A stretch of DNA of 5,915 bases, from NCBI GenBank assembly GCA_029881635.1, contig JAOUMG010000145.1:1-5915 (forward strand). The letters run 5' to 3'. Numbering within the stretch: the stretch's first letter is position 1; each line of letters begins with the position of its first letter. Shown here piece after piece: positions 1-5,340 of this stretch. This stretch comes from Paracoccaceae bacterium. GTDB lineage: Bacteria > Pseudomonadota > Alphaproteobacteria > Rhodobacterales > Rhodobacteraceae. The notes under the pieces were generated by a model. The model ran no database searches. It was given only the letters and a program-made list of their open reading frames with translations, and was not told where the DNA came from. Both the position numbers and the translations under genes were made by a program.

Positions 1-123
1 CATCGATACCGCGCTCGCACGCGTGCCTGAACCGGGATCAACGCGGTTGCTTGGGAAAAATGGATGAACGGACCAAACTGGCCATTGACCAAGTCATCCA
101 CTGCTGCGTTGCAGCGTCTCAAG

Positions 124-217
124 AGCGGACGTTGGTCGAGAGCGCAGCATTATGCCGTAGTAGATGTCCGGAATGCGGGACAAAGGGTGCTTTCGCTGCA
201 CCTGTGCCAATGGCCGC
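124..217 (+). repeat. Degenerate intergenic repeat, copy 1
   Basis: This stretch resembles 5103-5225 in the same orientation. The clearest block is 192-210 against 5199-5217, which match at 16 of 19 positions. Around it, 172-217 aligns with 5181-5225 with small gaps: both begin AAYGCGG and end GGYCCGC or GGCCGC. A second block pairs GACGTT followed by GCAGCAT in copy 1 (from 128) with the same words in copy 2 (from 5104). The two copies bracket almost the whole window. I recall similar GC-rich non-coding sequence between genes of Rhodobacteraceae, where it often yields spurious reading frames; that is memory, not a search result. It may be an old mobile or gene relic. Confidence 0.5.
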
Positions 218-396
218 ATTAGGAATACCGCGAGCAACTTTATAGAATTCTCGCCTGAGAGAACCAGCCTCCGTTACTGGCAACACTAAAACCAGCAGTT
301 GCATGTAAACTGAGTGGCTTTAAACGGGCCCATTCGCAGTTCAATCTTCACCCTTGGGCAATTTGCCAGGCGAAAGGAAATACCACTTAAGAATTT

Positions 397-421
397 GCTT
401 GATTGCGTGTACCGATCAAGC
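397..421 (-). terminator. Possible terminator of the HAD hydrolase gene
   Basis: A perfect 7-bp inverted repeat (GCTTGAT at 397-403, ATCAAGC at 415-421) encloses an 11-base loop, 10 bases past the hydrolase stop codon on the minus strand. The position suits a terminator. However, the stem is only moderately GC-rich and no T tract follows it on the minus strand, so intrinsic termination is doubtful. Confidence 0.3.
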
Positions 422-431
422 TCAGAAAGGT

Positions 432-1316
432 TCAGATCCAGCCTAACCGATCGCTGACCCCGACGAGGTTGAGTCCGAGGAATCTGTTCTTGATACGGTT
501 TACAACCTGCTGCGCATCCAGATCTCGAAACTCACGTGCATGAATGCCACCGGCCACAAAATATGCGTCAAACCCATTTTTAGCGGCACCCTTGATATCA
601 GTCAGCAATCCATCCCCGATGGCCAGCAATCTACTTCTCGGGATATCTCGACCCGTTAGAGTAGCCGCTCGTCTCAGCGCCTCGTTATATATTGCTGGTT
701 CTGGCTTTCCTGCAAAGCTCACTTTACCACCCAATTGTGCATATCGCTGTGCGATGGAGCCCGCGCAGATGACCATGCGGTTACCGCTTCGCACCACCAG
801 GTCGGGATTTGCGCAAATCATCTCGACGGCGTTTTCGTGCATTTGCTCAAGAAGGCCGTGGTAGATATCGACAGTTTCAATCGTATCGTCCAGCGGACCC
901 GTCAGCAGGCAAAGCTTGGCGCCTGGGTGATCCACAATCGGGTTCGTAAGACCCTCTAGAACGGATTGATCCCGCTCCGGACCAAAGTGGAACAATGGCA
1001 CGTCGGGTTGTTTGGCAATCAACTGCGCGGTGACATCACCAGATGTAATGACGGTATCGAACGCTTCACGCGGAACGCCGAAACGCGCCAAACGAGGGTA
1101 GATATCCTTGGACAGGCGCGGCGCATTGGTGATCAGAATGACGACACAGCCAGAGGCACGGGCCTTGCACAAAGCATCTACGGCATCGCTGAACGCGGCA
1201 TCACCGTTGTGAAGCACCCCCCAAATGTCGCAGAGCAGGCCATCGTAGCCATCAATGAGTTCACTCAGCGGAGCAAGTCCAAAGGACGAGCGAAAAAAGT
1301 GACTGCTGTGATCCAT
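432..1316 (-). CDS. HAD-superfamily class IIA hydrolase, TIGR01459-like
   Basis: This 294-residue protein belongs to the NagD-like (subclass IIA) HAD hydrolases, soluble cytoplasmic phosphatases that use an aspartyl-phosphate intermediate. Visible motifs are: motif I DIWGV with the nucleophile at D30; motif II ITN at 62-64; motif III lysine K204 in GKPEPAIY; and motif IV GDGLLTD at 234-240 with D235 and D240. The cap domain lies between motifs II and III, roughly residues 75-195. The usual second Asp of motif I (D+2) is Trp32; I recall DxWGV as typical of the alphaproteobacterial TIGR01459 group, whose substrate is not established. Length fits the family. The ATG at 1314-1316 has no clear Shine-Dalgarno sequence, but no later Met fits before motif I. 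The gene is transcribed away from the aminotransferase operon, so a shared pathway is not implied. Family assignment is firm; the substrate is unknown. Confidence 0.9.
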   Translation of the reverse strand: MDHSSHFFRSSFGLAPLSELIDGYDGLLCDIWGVLHNGDAAFSDAVDALCKARASGCVVILITNAPRLSKDIYPRLARFGVPREAFDTVITSGDVTAQLIAKQPDVPLFHFGPERDQSVLEGLTNPIVDHPGAKLCLLTGPLDDTIETVDIYHGLLEQMHENAVEMICANPDLVVRSGNRMVICAGSIAQRYAQLGGKVSFAGKPEPAIYNEALRRAATLTGRDIPRSRLLAIGDGLLTDIKGAAKNGFDAYFVAGGIHAREFRDLDAQQVVNRIKNRFLGLNLVGVSDRLGWI

Positions 1317-1635
1317 GGATAGGATGGGGTAGGTTTTGCCAGGCCTCTAGTCAAGCGGAACCTTGGTGTTGGGAAATCTTCGCCATTCAGTTCGTCGCGT
1401 AGAGAGAATCTATTCCTTGCGATCGGACCGATTTATCCATAGGGCTTGATCCAAGGGCGCTCAATCAAAGCCCGCGATCGTTCTTCTAAGGTCAATCGTA
1501 GTAGCTCAGGATACCTGAAACTGCTGCCGGATGTTTCCGTTCAAAACCCAACGCCACCCCAAAAAGGTTGCGCGCTGGCGATTCTTTGCGACCTTCGATT
1601 CTGCTCTACTACTGTTCTGAGGCTGTTTACAGCAC

Positions 1636-1681
1636 AAGAAGCCCGCCTGATCCGCACATATTGCCGGGATCAGGTTTCTTT
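1636..1681 (+). terminator. Intrinsic terminator in the operon's upstream region
   Basis: A perfect 8-bp stem (CCTGATCC at 1646-1653, GGATCAGG at 1667-1674) with a 13-base loop is followed directly by TTTCTTT on the plus strand. AAGAA at 1636-1640 can also pair with TTCTT at 1676-1680 outside the stem, so the signal may work weakly in both directions. No plus-strand gene is recognisable upstream. It could end a small RNA, act as an attenuator in the operon leader, or block transcription entering from the left. The hairpin is certain as sequence; its role is inferred. Confidence 0.65.
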
Positions 1682-1845
1682 GGATTATTTCTAAAAACGT
1701 TCAATTTTGAGACGACGTGGCCACAGGCCCCGGTTTGAGATGTGCTTTCGAACTCGATTTGTGCCCTCTCGAGGTTCCCGCCCGACTTTTGTTCGCGGAC
1801 GTATTATGGGCGTGAAGGCTCTATGACCCGTGTCATGGTGTCGCT

Positions 1846-1849
1846 GGAG
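1846..1849 (+). promoter_or_regulatory. Ribosome binding site fixing the aminotransferase start
   Basis: GGAG lies 9 bases before the ATG at 1859. This start gives the N-terminus MFDKYLLFTPGPVNV, which matches the place where PhnW proteins begin (a few residues before the TPGP motif). The competing ATG at 1823 has only GAAGG four bases upstream and would add 12 residues with no counterpart in the family; ATG at 1835 and GTG at 1742 are weaker still. Confidence 0.6.
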
Positions 1850-1858
1850 CATGACCAA

Positions 1859-3049
1859 ATGTTTGACAAATACCTGCTTTTCACTCCTGGCCCTGTAAAT
1901 GTGGCCGAAACCTTGCGCGCTGCCATCTGCAAACAGGACATCTGTCACCGCGAACCTGATTTTGATGCTCTTTTGGGTGGCATCGAACATAAACTTATCT
2001 CGCTGTTTCAGATCAGGAATCGTGCGCGTTATCGTGCTGTGGTGATCACCGGTTCTGGCTCCGCTGCCAACGAGGCGATCCTATCGTCTGTGGTCGGCAA
2101 AGGCGCAATCCTGATCCTCTCAAATGGTGAATTTGGCGGACGCCTGCATAAAACATCGTGCATCCACAACAAGCACACCCATCTGATCGAGATGCCTTGG
2201 AGCACGCCGTTCGATCCAGCCCAGATTGCCGCATATCTGACAGCCCACAAGATCGACGTAGTGGCGATGGTCCATCATGAGACGTGTTCGGGCATGCTGA
2301 ACCCGCTGGCAGAAATCGGAGCATTGTCCAAAGCAGCTGGGGCCTTGTTCGTGGTCGACGGTGTCAGCTCGGTTGGCGCAGAAGTGATCGACATGGAGGC
2401 GTGCCATATCGGGTTTGTGTCCAGTTCCAGCTCCAAGGCTATCGGTTCTTATCCCGGCTTGTCCTTCGTTGTCGGACGAAAAAAGCACTTCAAACGACTG
2501 AAAAATCATGTGGCCAAGACGACCTATTTGAACCTCGCAACATTTTACGCCTTTCTGAAACACCACAGCCAGACACCAAATACGCCTGCCGTGCCGTTGT
2601 TCTTTGCGCTGGATCAGGCGCTGACAGATATCCTTCGGGAAGGTGTGATCAAACGCTATACGCGCATCAAGGCACGTGCGGATCTGCTGCGGGAAGGCAT
2701 GCGCAGACTCAACCTCGACTTCTTGATCAACGAGGCAGATATGTGTTCGATCCTGACCACGGTGCGGGTGCCACCGTCCATTTCCGTGCGCGACCTACGT
2801 GACCGCCTGCGTAAGAAATCCATCATCATCTACGAAGGCAAAGGCTCCTTTGCGGGCAAGGTCTTTCAGGTGGGCAACATTGGTGAATTGTCCGACTACG
2901 ACATCCGGTTTTTTCTTGCAGCGCTTAAAGAGGTGTTGCTGTCGTTGCAGGCCGAGGCGGCTGAACTTGTCGCCCCTGTGACGTCAAAGGCTGCAACTTT
3001 GGTGATGCTGCCCACACCAGATCGCCTGAAGGCAAAGGTGGTGTCATGA
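1859..3049 (+). CDS. Class V aminotransferase, 2-aminoethylphosphonate transaminase (PhnW)-like
   Basis: This 396-residue PLP enzyme resembles PhnW, which interconverts 2-aminoethylphosphonate plus pyruvate with phosphonoacetaldehyde plus alanine; in a biosynthetic setting it would run toward the amine. Family landmarks are all present: TPGP (9-12), CHREPDF (29-35), the PLP-phosphate loop GSGSAANEA (65-73), HETCSGMLNP (140-149), the PLP-ring aspartate D167 in VDGVSS, the Schiff-base lysine K193 in SSSSKAIG, and IYEGKG (324-329) before VGNIGE (338-343). One key position differs: PhnW has Arg in FRIGNIG (Arg340 in Salmonella, from memory), whereas this protein has Gln337. About 30 residues (from about 367) extend past the usual PhnW end. 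Its stop overlaps the next start (ATGA, 3046-3049), indicating translational coupling. AEP transaminase is the best guess; another aldehyde substrate is possible. Confidence 0.8.
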   Translation: MFDKYLLFTPGPVNVAETLRAAICKQDICHREPDFDALLGGIEHKLISLFQIRNRARYRAVVITGSGSAANEAILSSVVGKGAILILSNGEFGGRLHKTSCIHNKHTHLIEMPWSTPFDPAQIAAYLTAHKIDVVAMVHHETCSGMLNPLAEIGALSKAAGALFVVDGVSSVGAEVIDMEACHIGFVSSSSSKAIGSYPGLSFVVGRKKHFKRLKNHVAKTTYLNLATFYAFLKHHSQTPNTPAVPLFFALDQALTDILREGVIKRYTRIKARADLLREGMRRLNLDFLINEADMCSILTTVRVPPSISVRDLRDRLRKKSIIIYEGKGSFAGKVFQVGNIGELSDYDIRFFLAALKEVLLSLQAEAAELVAPVTSKAATLVMLPTPDRLKAKVVS

Positions 3050-3813
3050 CGGACAAGCTGACACGGCTTTGGGCCACAAAAAACCGCGATGATGAATGGT
3101 GGTCGTCGTTTGTCACGTCGCCGCTGGCCATCCTCGCCAATTATGGGGCAGTGGAGGTGCCGTGGATAACGCCAAACCGGATCACGGCGGCTTCTTTTTT
3201 GGTGGCAGTGGTGGCGACCATCGGGATTCTGGTCGGGGGTACGGGATGTTTCATCGCGGCGGCAGTTCTGATCCATCTCAGCCACATTTTGGATTGCATG
3301 GACGGGCAGATGGCGCGCTACCGTCAGGTCACGTCCTCCGTCGGCAGCTACTACGATCGCCTAACCGATCAGGTGCAGGTCGCGCTTTGGTTCGGGGCGG
3401 CCGGATACGCCGCATATGCTCAGACAGCAAGCGTGGTTCCTGTCTTCCTCGCAATGATCGGCATCGCATTCTACGGGTTGCGCGGATACGCCAAATATAT
3501 TGCCCTTGAGATCGAAACGGCCCGTGATCCAGATTACGCCAAGGACATGGCGCGTCTGAAACAAGCGGAAACAGCGGCGGGCTTGGGATATGACCTGCGC
3601 GACAACTGGACGTGGTTTCTCAGGGAGCAACGCAAATTTCTCGCCTTCGATGAAGGTGTGTTCATCTTCATGCTTTCTGCCGCCCTTGTCTTTGACCAAC
3701 TCATCCCGATGCTTTGGATTTTTGCGGCCAGCCAACTGTTCTGGGGCACCTACAAGTCCTGGCTCAGAGGCAAGAATATCGGGGAAAACCGAAAACTGGC
3801 CCTCCCAAAATAG
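3046..3813 (+). CDS. CDP-alcohol phosphatidyltransferase family membrane protein
   Basis: This 255-residue integral membrane enzyme carries the complete signature D-x2-DG-x2-AR-x8-G-x3-D-x3-D: D83, D86-G87, A90-R91, G100, D104 and D108. These aspartates bind the divalent metal and drive attack of an alcohol on a CDP-activated substrate. ITPNRIT (41-47) is the usual lead-in to the first helix. Hydrophobic segments lie at about 48-63, 66-82, 110-128, 129-147, 204-220 and 220-236, with a polar stretch of about 50 residues (150-200) between the fourth and fifth. AAAGG at 3034-3038 serves as ribosome binding site inside the preceding gene, whose stop overlaps this start. With a cytidylyltransferase next door, the likely job is moving a CMP-activated head group onto diacylglycerol or a similar lipid, as in ethanolamine- or choline-phosphotransferases. 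The family is certain; head group and acceptor are inferred. Confidence 0.92.
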   Translation: MTDKLTRLWATKNRDDEWWSSFVTSPLAILANYGAVEVPWITPNRITAASFLVAVVATIGILVGGTGCFIAAAVLIHLSHILDCMDGQMARYRQVTSSVGSYYDRLTDQVQVALWFGAAGYAAYAQTASVVPVFLAMIGIAFYGLRGYAKYIALEIETARDPDYAKDMARLKQAETAAGLGYDLRDNWTWFLREQRKFLAFDEGVFIFMLSAALVFDQLIPMLWIFAASQLFWGTYKSWLRGKNIGENRKLALPK

Positions 3814-3848
3814 CACCTCTCATTCCGCCTAATATAGGACACGACGAT

Positions 3849-4670
3849 ATGAAAAACGAAATCAATCGCCCGCCCATGGCCGTTATTCTGGCCGCAGGCA
3901 TCGGCTCGCGGCTCAGCCCGCTGACCGACAATTGCCCAAAGAGCCTGTTGTCCGTTGGCGGCTCTGTCATTCTAGAACGGATGATACGCAATTGCCTGAG
4001 TTGCGGCATGTCCCAGTTCGTGTTGGTGTTAGGCCATAGGGCAGACGAGATCAAACAATTCGTCGACAAAACCTTCCGCGGCATTCGCGTCACCTATGTG
4101 ATCAACGACCGCTACCGCGACACCAATACGGGCTATTCCCTGATGCTTGCTGCAATTGCGATTGGGACCTCAGAGTTCATTAAATTCGATGCAGACGTGG
4201 TATTTGACGTGAGAATCCTTCGCCAGCTTGTTGATAGCGATCATGCAAATGTGTTGTGTATTGACCGGAATATCGCCCTTGAAGACGAAGAGGTGAAGGT
4301 CATAAGCGATGATCAGATGCAGGTGGTTGAAGTCGGCAAATCAGTGGACTCCAAGCTTGCACTGGGCGAGTCTATCGGGATCGAAAAAATCAGCGCAAAA
4401 ACCGGCCCGCTTCTTTTTGCGGAACTGACCGAAATGATGGAGAGCCGCGAGCACTTTCAGGAGTATTACGAGGCCGCCTATGCGCGGCTCGTGGTGCAAG
4501 GGACGGTCTTTCGCGCGCTTGATATCACCGGACTAAACTGGACCGAGATTGATACTGCAGAAGACTATGCTGCTGCAAGTGCGATGTTCAGAACGCCGAT
4601 CTCGACCATTTCGCGCGGGCAACAAAAGGCGATAGACGAGGCCACTGAAAAGGCAGCCACGCCAGCTTAG
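3849..4670 (+). CDS. LicC/PntC-like nucleotidyltransferase (head-group cytidylyltransferase)
   Basis: This 273-residue cytoplasmic enzyme has the sugar-phosphate/phosphocholine nucleotidyltransferase fold. It shows the NTP-binding signature LAAGIGSRLSPLT (14-26), P30-K31-SLL, the metal-binding FDADVVFD (113-120), GESIGIEKIS (173-182) and WTEIDTAEDY (231-240). The last two, with TNTGYSL (92-98), are typical of the phosphocholine cytidylyltransferase branch (LicC) and of PntC, which makes CMP-AEP, rather than of glucose-1-phosphate enzymes. Length fits a single-domain member; PntC fused to other domains is known, but this one is free-standing. The ATG at 3849 has AGGA (3836-3839) 9 bases upstream; the alternative Met10 codon at 3876 has no ribosome binding site. 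It lies 35 bases after the phosphatidyltransferase and probably ends the operon. CTP use and the AEP substrate are inferred from the neighbours. Confidence 0.87.
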   Translation: MKNEINRPPMAVILAAGIGSRLSPLTDNCPKSLLSVGGSVILERMIRNCLSCGMSQFVLVLGHRADEIKQFVDKTFRGIRVTYVINDRYRDTNTGYSLMLAAIAIGTSEFIKFDADVVFDVRILRQLVDSDHANVLCIDRNIALEDEEVKVISDDQMQVVEVGKSVDSKLALGESIGIEKISAKTGPLLFAELTEMMESREHFQEYYEAAYARLVVQGTVFRALDITGLNWTEIDTAEDYAAASAMFRTPISTISRGQQKAIDEATEKAATPA

Positions 4671-4686
4671 CCCCAACAAATTAACA

Positions 4687-4716
4687 CCACCTGCCGCCCC
4701 TTGGGGCAATTGGTGG
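4687..4716 (+). terminator. Hairpin after the operon, possible terminator
   Basis: CCACC (4687-4691) pairs with GGTGG (4712-4716), and inside it GCCC (4696-4699) pairs with GGGC (4704-4707) around a CTTG tetraloop, with a 4x4 internal loop between. It begins 17 bases after the nucleotidyltransferase stop. No T tract follows, so intrinsic termination is uncertain. A competing fold pairs GCCCCAA in the stop region (4670-4676) with TTGGGGC (4701-4707). Confidence 0.3.
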
Positions 4717-4907
4717 ACGACCGCAGTCAAGTCGCTGCCACTCCGGCAACGGATCGCTGCATATCGGAAGGACATTTCAAGGCCAAAGGTAAAAACAGCA
4801 ACAAAGAGGCGAAAAAGCCAAAGCAGGAGAAGCCCAAAATCTCTGCAACAGCGAATTTCAACGCTGGAAAACCTACACTTTCGATTGCTGGCAAAAAGGT
4901 CAAGTAA
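4701..4907 (+). CDS. Small lysine-rich protein, apparently lacking its normal start codon
   Basis: The meaningful part is 4779-4907: 42 residues, very rich in Lys, containing GKNSNKEAKKPKQEKPK, ATANFNAGK and a C-terminal IAGKKVK. I recall a widespread family of roughly 40-60-residue hypothetical proteins with this pattern (KEAKKPK-EKPK, ATAN, GK, KK near the end), usually beginning M-x-KG-N. Function is unknown; no membrane segment or signal peptide is visible. GGAAGGA at 4766-4772 sits 6 bases before 4779, exactly where an ATG is expected, but the codon there is AAG. In-frame alternatives (TTG 4701, TTG 4710, GTG 4713) have no ribosome binding site and lie in the post-operon hairpin, so residues before 4779 are probably not real. 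It may be a recent start-loss pseudogene, a sequencing error, or a gene using a rare start. Confidence 0.5.
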   Translation: MGQLVDDRSQVAATPATDRCISEGHFKAKGKNSNKEAKKPKQEKPKISATANFNAGKPTLSIAGKKVK

Positions 4908-4936
4908 CGCTTTGAGGTCGACTGCGAAGGACCTGA

Positions 4937-4961
4937 TCTTCGGGATGACAAGTCCCGAAGA
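4937..4961. terminator. Perfect 9-bp hairpin after the small lysine-rich frame
   Basis: TCTTCGGGA (4937-4945) and TCCCGAAGA (4953-4961) are exact reverse complements around a 7-base loop, 29 bases past the small frame's stop. Neither side has a T tract, so it may be a Rho-assisted or RNA-stabilising hairpin, or part of another repeat family, rather than a classic intrinsic terminator. The symmetry is certain; the role and strand are not. Confidence 0.4.
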
Positions 4962-5102
4962 AATATGGTTCTCGGCCCGATTGTAGTTGCCACTGACCAT
5001 AGCCGTTTCATCAATACTGGTACTCAGGTGTGGCGAGCGCCAATACGTCTCTAAGTATGCCACCCCTACCCTGAAATCTTCAAAGGGAGCCTTTCAGGAA
5101 AA

Positions 5103-5225
5103 CCGACGTTCGTTCCCGCTGCAGCATGCGGCAAAGAGGGCTCGAACCGGACCTTCGCCGCCTCTCGACTCGATGACCGCAACGCGGAAAAGCGTTCATT
5201 CGTTGCACCTGTCACAAAGGTCCGC
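5103..5225 (+). repeat. Degenerate intergenic repeat, copy 2
   Basis: This is the counterpart of 124-217, in the same orientation. Shared blocks are GACGTT (5104-5109), GCAGCAT, and the conserved stretch 5181-5225, which includes TTGCACCTGT. Copy 2 is about 30 bases longer because of an insertion between the GGACC near 5152 and the conserved block. With copy 1 it brackets the HAD gene, the operon and the small frame as divergent direct repeats about 5 kb apart. Confidence 0.5.
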
Positions 5226-5340
5226 TTAGCTGCGCAATTTGTTTTGAGCGACAAGAATGCGTCGAGGTTATTCACGGTCAGGTGAAGCCCCTATGAACAG
5301 CAAAGAGTATTTTTCACCAAATGCATGACCTTCTCGGCGC

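Larger units (their letters stand above)
1..431. other. Left-edge region without a convincing gene
   Basis: I see no supported gene here. One plus-strand frame is open from the window edge to a TGA at 65-67 and could be the last 21 codons of a gene whose body lies to the left, but that is too short to judge. Another plus frame is open from 3 to 245, and a minus frame covers 119-304. Both run through the degenerate repeat at 124-217, neither has a ribosome binding site or recognisable domain, and I treat both as spurious. No tRNA-like cloverleaf was found. Confidence 0.5.
1317..1858. other. Divergent intergenic region, structured, no supported gene
   Basis: This 542-base gap separates the minus-strand hydrolase from the plus-strand operon. 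A plus frame at 1446-1694 (82 codons) has no recognisable motif and runs through the terminator at 1646-1681, so I do not call it. Structure visible: a hairpin at 1442-1473 (GGGCTT paired with AAGCCC, plus three inner pairs and a bulge), a short inverted repeat ATCGG-A-CCGAT at 1422-1432, and the palindrome GTGGCCAC at 1717-1724. A -10-like TATTAT lies at 1802-1807 but has no matching -35 box at 16-18 bases. The operon promoter is therefore not identified. Confidence 0.5.
4908..5340. other. Convergent intergenic region without a supported gene
   Basis: This stretch lies between the small lysine-rich frame and the stop of the minus-strand dehydrogenase. It holds a perfect hairpin (4937-4961) and the second degenerate repeat (5103-5225). 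Minus frames at 4533-5063 and 5066-5275 and plus frames at 4987-5229 show no known motif, overlap real genes or the repeat, and are not called. GGTGAA (5281-5286) and TTCACC (5313-5318) could form a 6-bp stem with a long loop downstream of the dehydrogenase; no T tract accompanies it. Confidence 0.5.

Noticed and set aside
1484..1560. tRNA-like words (TAGCTCAGG followed by GTTCAAAAC)
   Set aside because: No acceptor stem, no anticodon arm and no pairing of the supposed T stem.
1446..1694. 82-codon plus-strand frame upstream of the operon
   Set aside because: No motif, no ribosome binding site, and its end reads through a strong intrinsic terminator hairpin.
1802..1807. TATTAT as -10 box of the operon promoter
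   Set aside because: No acceptable -35 hexamer at 16-18 bases; kept only as a note in the intergenic entry.
1742..1858. N-terminal extension of the aminotransferase from a GTG at 1742 or ATG at 1823
   Set aside because: Adds residues with no family counterpart; the ATG at 1859 has GGAG at good spacing and fits the usual start.
3714..3848. 45-codon upstream extension of the nucleotidyltransferase overlapping the phosphatidyltransferase
   Set aside because: The family begins a few residues before VILAAG; the ATG at 3849 has AGGA 9 bases upstream.
4533..5063. 176-codon minus-strand frame
   Set aside because: It overlaps the end of the nucleotidyltransferase and the small lysine-rich frame on the opposite strand and has no recognisable domain.
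5066..5275. 69-codon minus-strand frame
   Set aside because: It consists mostly of the degenerate repeat, with no ribosome binding site or known motif.
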